A stretch of DNA of 64,000 nucleotides from Neoscytalidium dimidiatum (taxonomy: Eukaryota > Ascomycota > Dothideomycetes > Botryosphaeriales > Botryosphaeriaceae). This document shows positions 58,769 through 64,000 of this stretch, piece after piece. The stretch spans positions 4,650,001-4,714,000 of the forward strand of contig CM074695.1 of assembly GCA_037367355.1 (NCBI GenBank), written 5' to 3'. The number at the start of each line of letters is the position of its first letter. Within the stretch, counting starts at the first letter, position 1. The translations under genes were made by a program, and so were the position numbers. The notes below the pieces were generated by a model. That model was given only the letters and a program-made list of their open reading frames with translations, was not told the DNA's origin and did not search any database.

Positions 58769-60515
58769 GGCTCCGTGTCCGTCTCGGGTGCAGTCACCGT
58801 GAGGATCTCCGCATGCGCTGCATGGGTGTGAGACTGTGGGAATTCAGACTGGGCTGGGGGCCCGCCCGGGAATAAAAGCAAGAGAGGCTTGGGACGCAGC
58901 TGAGCGGGAGCGGAGAGCAGAACGCCACAAGTAGGAGCCCGTCTTTAAGCAACCAGCCCGTCCGACGCACCACCCCCGCGCGTTCATTGGCCGTGGCCGC
59001 GCCTCCAGGATCGCGCTCGGCCGGCGGAGCTGCATGCAGAACTAGCTCCGCGGCGACGGATCGCCGCCGTCGCTCGCGCGCCTTGGTCAGCGTGCAGGAG
59101 GACATGCCAGGGACCATTCGCAGCAGCGGGATTCGCAGAGCCCGCCCGGCGAGCACGGATTTGTGCAGCATCTGCACCACCACGCCGGGAAATTAGCGTG
59201 CAGAGCGCCAGGGCCGACCTTGGCCGCCCTGCGCAGGCCGCTGCGCCTCGCACAGTCGGCCGTAGCTGCGCGACCCAACACCACAGCTCGCTGAGACACC
59301 GCATGAGGGCGGCCCTTGAGCCTCAGTCCTACTGACTCGCCTGGCGTGAAACCGCGAGACGGACGTCATTACGCCCGTATATGCCAACCGTTATGGCCCG
59401 CGTCACCGCTGTCTGCGAGATTTTCTCCCTCTTTTCTCCGTCGCAATTGCCCCGACAGGCAGAGCTGCCGCCCTATACGACTGCTTTAATATCAAAATTT
59501 TTCTTCCGCGGCGCAAAGCCACTTCTTCTCCTGTAAATAGCCGCCTTCTATAGGCAACTGTATCCAGAATTACACAGCCGCAGCTTCCGACCAAGGCCGA
59601 GAGTAGGTCCGCGGCCTATTTCGAAGCCGTGAGCAGCGGCTGCGTACGGAAGACCATGTCCACGAACTCTTCCCCCCCCCCCTCCTCATTCGCCCCGTCA
59701 TCGAGCTATCAGACTCTTCCGCGGTGATTCTCGCGTCGGACGGTCGGGTTTACAGCTCGTGCTGTGGGTCCGAAGCACTTCGCCGATGTGCAACGTTGTT
59801 GTCTTCGGCTTCGGATCACTATCCGGCTCCTCAAAGGCAAGGCAAACTTGGCACGGGTTGGCTTCCGCTGTCACCATCCGATGCCGACTGTCACCGGTTT
59901 GGTTGCCGGCATGGCCCTAGGTAGTCACCATAATCCACTGTGTAGATAATCCCGGGCCTATGGCGATGTTTACAAGCCTACTCCTCGCCGTATGCAGTTT
60001 GATTTCACGGCTACGTGAGAAACCGGACTTACCTGAACCGAAGCGGTTGCGTGACGGGACATTTTCTTGCGCAGAGCCAGCAAATGAGAAAAAAATTTTT
60101 TTTTTTGCGAAGTCGCTATGTCTGCGTTCAAGTTCGAAAACGGAAGGGCGTTGCGAGATGCCCGCCAAGTGTTCGCTGGGCTTGAATCGTCGCAGAGACA
60201 TGAGCGACAGGGTCCTCGGGTCTAGTTTGCCAGCAGGGGCTGGGATGCGCCTAATCGATAAGCCCGTCGCGCTTTTCCCTGCCGGGATCGCGCGCGTCAT
60301 CTCAGAGCTCCAACCTCCCCGCCTGCAGTCTGCACTCAACACTCATCTCCCTCTCTGGTGCATCACATTGCCGCGAATTATATCTGCACTCGCCCGAAAC
60401 TCGTACTGGGAATATCGCAGTCGCACTCAACGTCACCTGTTGAAATCACTATCCATCCGCCTGCAGCGTCTCGCTCCCGAAGCTCTGCCAGTAGCTAGCT
60501 ACATAGGCACCAACC
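58769..60515. other. Divergent intergenic region, 1.7 kb
   Basis: Upstream DNA of the Zn2Cys6 gene (-) and the thioesterase gene (+). A C-run near 59673, a T-run near 60095, and Ala/Arg-rich open frames at 58794-59304 are compositional. No gene is supported. Confidence 0.5.
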
Positions 60516-61484
60516 ATGCGCGCGACAACCCTCCCCGCGTTCCTTTCTCTCCTCTCCTGCGCCGCAGCCTTCCCGGCATCAACCTCCGATCCCCTCCCGC
60601 TCGTAATATGGCACGGCCTCGGCGACAACTATCTCGCTGAGGGTCTGCAGCAAGTCGGCGAGCTGGCCGAGAAGGTCAACCCAGGCACCTTCGTCTACAA
60701 CGTCCGGCTCGACAACGACGCCAGCAGCGACCGCACCGCCACCTTCCTCGGCAACGTGACCGTACAGCTCGCCCAGGTCTGCGACGACCTCGCCTCGCAC
60801 CCCATCCTCTCGACCGCGCCCGCCATCAACGCCCTCGGCTTCTCCCAGGGCGGCCAGTTCCTGCGCGGCTACGTCGAGCGCTGCAACAACCCGCCCGTGC
60901 GCAACCTCGTCACCTTCGGCAGCCAGCACAACGGCATCGCCAAGTTCCAGGCCTGCGGCGCGACCGACTGGCTGTGCAAGGGCGCCATGGGCCTGCTGCG
61001 CACCAGTGCCTGGAGCTCCTTCGTCCAGAACCGCGTCGTCCCCGCCCAATACTATCGCGAGGTGAACGAGACGACCGGACTGGGCTCGGACAAGTACCTA
61101 GAGCATTCGAACTTTTTGGCAGACATCAACAACGAGCGCGAGTTGAAGAACGACACGTACAAGAAGAACTTGGCGAGTTTGGAAAAGTTTGTGATGTTTG
61201 TCTTCACGGAGGATACTACAGTCATTCCCAAGGAGACGGGCTGGTTTGCGGAAGTCAATGCGACAACAGAGGAGGTCACGCAGATTCAGGATAGGAAGAT
61301 TTACAAGGAGGACTGGATCGGGCTGAAGAAGCTTGATGAGAAGGGCGCGCTGGTTTTCAAGAACATTTCTGGCGAGCACATGCATTTGAGCGAAGAGGTT
61401 CTGGAAGAAACGTTCAAGGAGTATTTCAGTCCAGTCACGAAGAAGTCGATCTTCCAGGAGGTTCTTGGGGATTGGGAGCTATAG
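60516..61484 (+). CDS. Palmitoyl-protein thioesterase 1
   Basis: Lysosomal/vacuolar enzyme that removes palmitate from cysteine residues of S-acylated proteins during degradation; homologue of human PPT1. A single exon of 322 residues. The signal peptide is MRATTLPAFLSLLSCAAAFP. The core is PLPLVIWHGLGDNY, then the nucleophile loop ALGFSQGGQFLRGYVERC (Ser110). NLVTFGSQHNGIAKFQACG, VMFVFTEDTTVIPKETGWF (Asp233) and ISGEHMHLSEEVL (His288 or His290) complete the triad. N-glycosylation sequons such as NVT and NAT occur. Length matches the family. Start: ATG in CACCATGC-like context at 60516, with a stop-free but poor frame before it. Confidence 0.95.
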   Translation: MRATTLPAFLSLLSCAAAFPASTSDPLPLVIWHGLGDNYLAEGLQQVGELAEKVNPGTFVYNVRLDNDASSDRTATFLGNVTVQLAQVCDDLASHPILSTAPAINALGFSQGGQFLRGYVERCNNPPVRNLVTFGSQHNGIAKFQACGATDWLCKGAMGLLRTSAWSSFVQNRVVPAQYYREVNETTGLGSDKYLEHSNFLADINNERELKNDTYKKNLASLEKFVMFVFTEDTTVIPKETGWFAEVNATTEEVTQIQDRKIYKEDWIGLKKLDEKGALVFKNISGEHMHLSEEVLEETFKEYFSPVTKKSIFQEVLGDWEL

Positions 61485-61951
61485 AAAGCTGCAGTAGCTT
61501 GTAATACAGCGAACGTTGATTTTGGCCAATCCTCGCCGCAAATGAAATTTTGTTGACATGTCAGATTTATCTGCTATGGCTGGAGCTTTGTACCAGGTTT
61601 GGCGGCGTACAGATCTTGGGTCCTGGGCCAGCTTATCAAGCTACGACGCTTTACCTCGGCAGCGAGTCGGCAGCGATGCGCCGGAGCTCCAACTGATATG
61701 TGGGGTTCGGGTATGACGAACCTAGCTCTAGGCAGCTACTCCACACAACTTCTCCAAACTTTCCCTCCCGCCGACAGGGCCATTAATCATTGTCGACTAA
61801 TCAGTTACTCTTCCTTCTATATATGACCACCATCAGCGATCCCAATTGAACATCCAAATATATCCCTCCCCCATCCCCAGAAAGCCTCACCACCGTCACC
61901 ACCGCCAAGAACCACCTAGCTTCCCCACCAACGCGCGCAACAACAACAACC
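61485..61951. other. Intergenic
   Basis: 467 bp between two rightward genes. A TATATATG sequence at about 61818-61825, some 130 bp before the next ATG, may serve as a TATA-like element. Confidence 0.4.
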
Positions 61952-63094
61952 ATGCCCACCGCCATCGCGATCCGCAAAGTCGACGGCAAGCCCGGCAGCG
62001 TGTACTACCCGCTGGAAAAAATCACGCTCCCAGCGCAGACGCCCGGGCCGACGCAGCTCACGGTCCGGCTGTCGGCGGCGGCGCTCAACCACCGCGACCT
62101 GTTCATCCGGCAGCACCTGTACCCGGGCACGACGTTCGGCGTGCCGCTGCTGGCGGACGGCGCGGGGGTCGTCGTGGCCGCCGGCGCCGCGCCCGACGCC
62201 CGCCGCTGGCTCGGCCGGCGCGTCGTGCTCAACCCGGGCACGGGCTGGAGGGACGACCCGGCCGGCCCGGAGAGCGAGGGCGGCGGGTACGCCATCCTCG
62301 GCGGCACGAGGCTGAACCCGCTCGGCACGCTGGCCGACGAGGTCGTCGTCGACGCCGGCGAGGTCGAGCTCGCGCCCGCGCACCTGACCGACGTCGAGGC
62401 CGCCGCGCTGCCGCTGACCGGCCTGACGGCGTGGAGGGCCGTCGTGACCAAGAGCGGGAACGCGGCGCCGGGGAGGAATGTGCTGGTGACGGGGATCGGC
62501 GGCGGGGTGGCGCTGATGGCGTTGCTGTTTGCGAGCGCGAAGGGCGCGCGGGTGTTTGTGAGCAGCGGGAGTGAGGAGAAGATTGAGAGGGCGAAGAAGT
62601 TGGGGGCGGCGGGCGGGGTTAACTACAAGGAGGAGGGGTGGGAGAAGAAGTTGCTGGGGCTGTTGGGGGGTGGGAAGTTGGACGCGATTATTGATGGGGC
62701 CGGCGGCGATGTTGTGGAGAAAGGAGCGAAGCTGTTGAAGGTGAGTCGGTGGAGGAAACGGTGATGAGAATGAGCAAGTTACTGACTGGGTGCGCAGAAT
62801 GGCGGCGTCATCGTATCCTACGGGATGACTCTTGGCCCCAAGATGCCCTTCCTCATGAGCGCGGTCCTTAAGAATATCGAATTGAAGGGCTCAACGATGG
62901 GATCACGTCTTGAGTTCAAGCAGATGGTTGAGTTTGTCAATGAGAAGAATCTCAAGCCTGTTATTTCCCGCGTGGTATCTGGGATTGACAACATTGAAGC
63001 CATTGATGGGCTGTTCGAAGATATGAAGAAGGGAAGTCAGTTTGGCAAGCTGGTGATTGAGATTGCAAAAGAGGGAGAGAGCAGTAAGTTGTGA
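61952..63094 (+). CDS. Medium-chain dehydrogenase/reductase, zinc-less type
   Basis: NADPH-dependent quinone-oxidoreductase-like or enoyl-reductase-like MDR; substrate unknown. Exons 61952-62740 and 62798-63094 give 361 residues around a 57-nt intron with an ACTGAC branch site. The N-terminal GroES-like domain holds AAALNHRDLFIRQHLYPGTT and ADGAGVVVAAG. The Cys ligands of the structural zinc loop are absent, so no structural zinc is expected. The Rossmann fold is NVLVTGIGGGVALMALLFAS, then EEKIERAKKLGAAGGVNYKE and LDAIIDGAGGDVV. The end is GKLVIEIAKEGESSKL. The genes of this family in yeasts include YCR102C-like proteins. ATG context CAACCATGC supports the start. Confidence 0.88.
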
Positions 63095-64000
63095 ATCAGA
63101 CTGCGGAAATAATGTATATAGGCTTATGATGAATGATAGAATGAAATGACTCTGCATATCCCAATTGAGTCTGACGATTGATGGCAAGCATGGATGGTAC
63201 CCAGGTCCTTGTACGTTATACCAGAATTATAAGTTGATGTATCCCAGGCGGAGTATACGAGCTGTATACTGTTGAATGGATCAACAGGTGAGTTTAGGAG
63301 AACCCGTGATAGGGGAAGTGCAACCCGCGATAACTTGAGGAGTGTGTGACCAGATATGTATGGTTGTCGGAGTTTGGACACATCCGATATTAGGTCATTG
63401 GGAGTATTCACCTAATCCCGTCCGATTATCGCGCCAATATCAAAAGGCCAACGTCCTCTAATCTACCATCGACAACCTTCGTATCTCACTAGCTCATTGC
63501 AGACTGTCTCGTCGATCAGAACAGCGTATTACATCACGTAGAAAAGTTGAGACCTGATATCACGGGAAATTTTAGGAAATATTTACCTCAAGACACAATG
63601 CAAGCAATACTCCCTTGGCCCGAGCGATCTACACGGAATCAAGGGAGCCACGCTAAGCACTAACTTTACTCGTTGATAAATTCACGCAACAAAATTTGGC
63701 TTACAACGTGAAGTCATACTAAAACTGTTCAAGCTAATCACAACGGGTTTACTGTCCGTTGAAAATAGTAACTGATTGCCGTGTGTATATGCCCCATCTT
63801 AGAAAAGAATTCAGAGGCGAGTATACCAACACATATACTTGTGTCAGGGAAAATTCTCGGATTCATCTTTCCAAATTTTGGTTTCAAACAAGACGTCTCA
63901 TAGCACCGCTAATTTCCATCTTTTGCTCTTAGAATTCAAGGCGGGCACGATCATGATTAGGAGATTCGAGAAGTGTCAGATCTCGGGATCTGGAAATCGG
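63095..64000. other. AT-rich right edge, no gene
   Basis: About 900 bp, clearly lower in GC than the flanking gene, with stops in all frames and no recognisable element. It may be 3' flank running into a gene-poor block. Confidence 0.5.

Noticed and set aside
59665..59690. Homopolymer C, T and A runs here and at other sites (4561, 5278, 38649, 40243, 52051)
   Set aside because: Common in fungal intergenic DNA and introns; I found no shared flanks that would make them tails of retroelements.

Overview
This window is nuclear DNA of a filamentous ascomycete (Pezizomycotina). Genes sit on both strands and carry short GT-AG introns of about 45-80 nt with CTAAC-like branch points. They encode fungal families: a Zn2Cys6 regulator, an AreB-type GATA factor with a C-terminal zipper, DUF3176, Hsp88/Hsp110 and END3. 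A dothideomycete is my best guess, but that is a weak inference from protein similarity recalled without a search. All gene models below were spliced by hand by following reading phase across introns.

Layout. 0-10.6 kb is accessory: a nine-exon MFS transporter (-), a small fungal membrane protein (+), a secreted haem peroxidase (-), then a gene-poor stretch with a broken cytochrome P450. 11-15.7 kb is core: END3 (endocytosis) and an LSH/DDM1/Irc5-type SNF2 ATPase. 16.6-23.9 kb is a metabolic block: a broken acyl-CoA dehydrogenase/nitroalkane-oxidase-like gene, a divergent SDR/MFS (Dal5-type) pair, and a DUF3176 gene with an in-frame stop. A tRNA-Arg(ACG) lies at 24.8 kb. 25.8-28.4 kb holds the Hsp110 chaperone gene. 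28.4-35.2 kb is decayed accessory sequence: an alpha/beta hydrolase without a visible start, a relic of a second hydrolase, diverged tandem repeats and an unidentified broken frame.

35.3-64 kb is mostly core: a GNAT acetyltransferase, a PRS5-like ribose-phosphate pyrophosphokinase, the areB-like GATA repressor gene, a type II PI 4-kinase (LSB6), a RING-containing SNF2 ATPase (Rad5/HLTF-like), MCM3, a Zn2Cys6 transcription factor, palmitoyl-protein thioesterase, and a medium-chain dehydrogenase/reductase.

There is no single undescribed multi-gene system that I can defend. The most interesting signals are at transcript level. The areB-like gene has no in-frame AUG in its N-terminal exon, and it carries an intronic AUG flanked by GATA sites. 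The Hsp110 gene has a 201-nt intron that is in frame and free of stops. There is a 19-nt exon in MCM3 and a GC-AG intron in the first transporter. Several accessory genes are also caught at different stages of decay.
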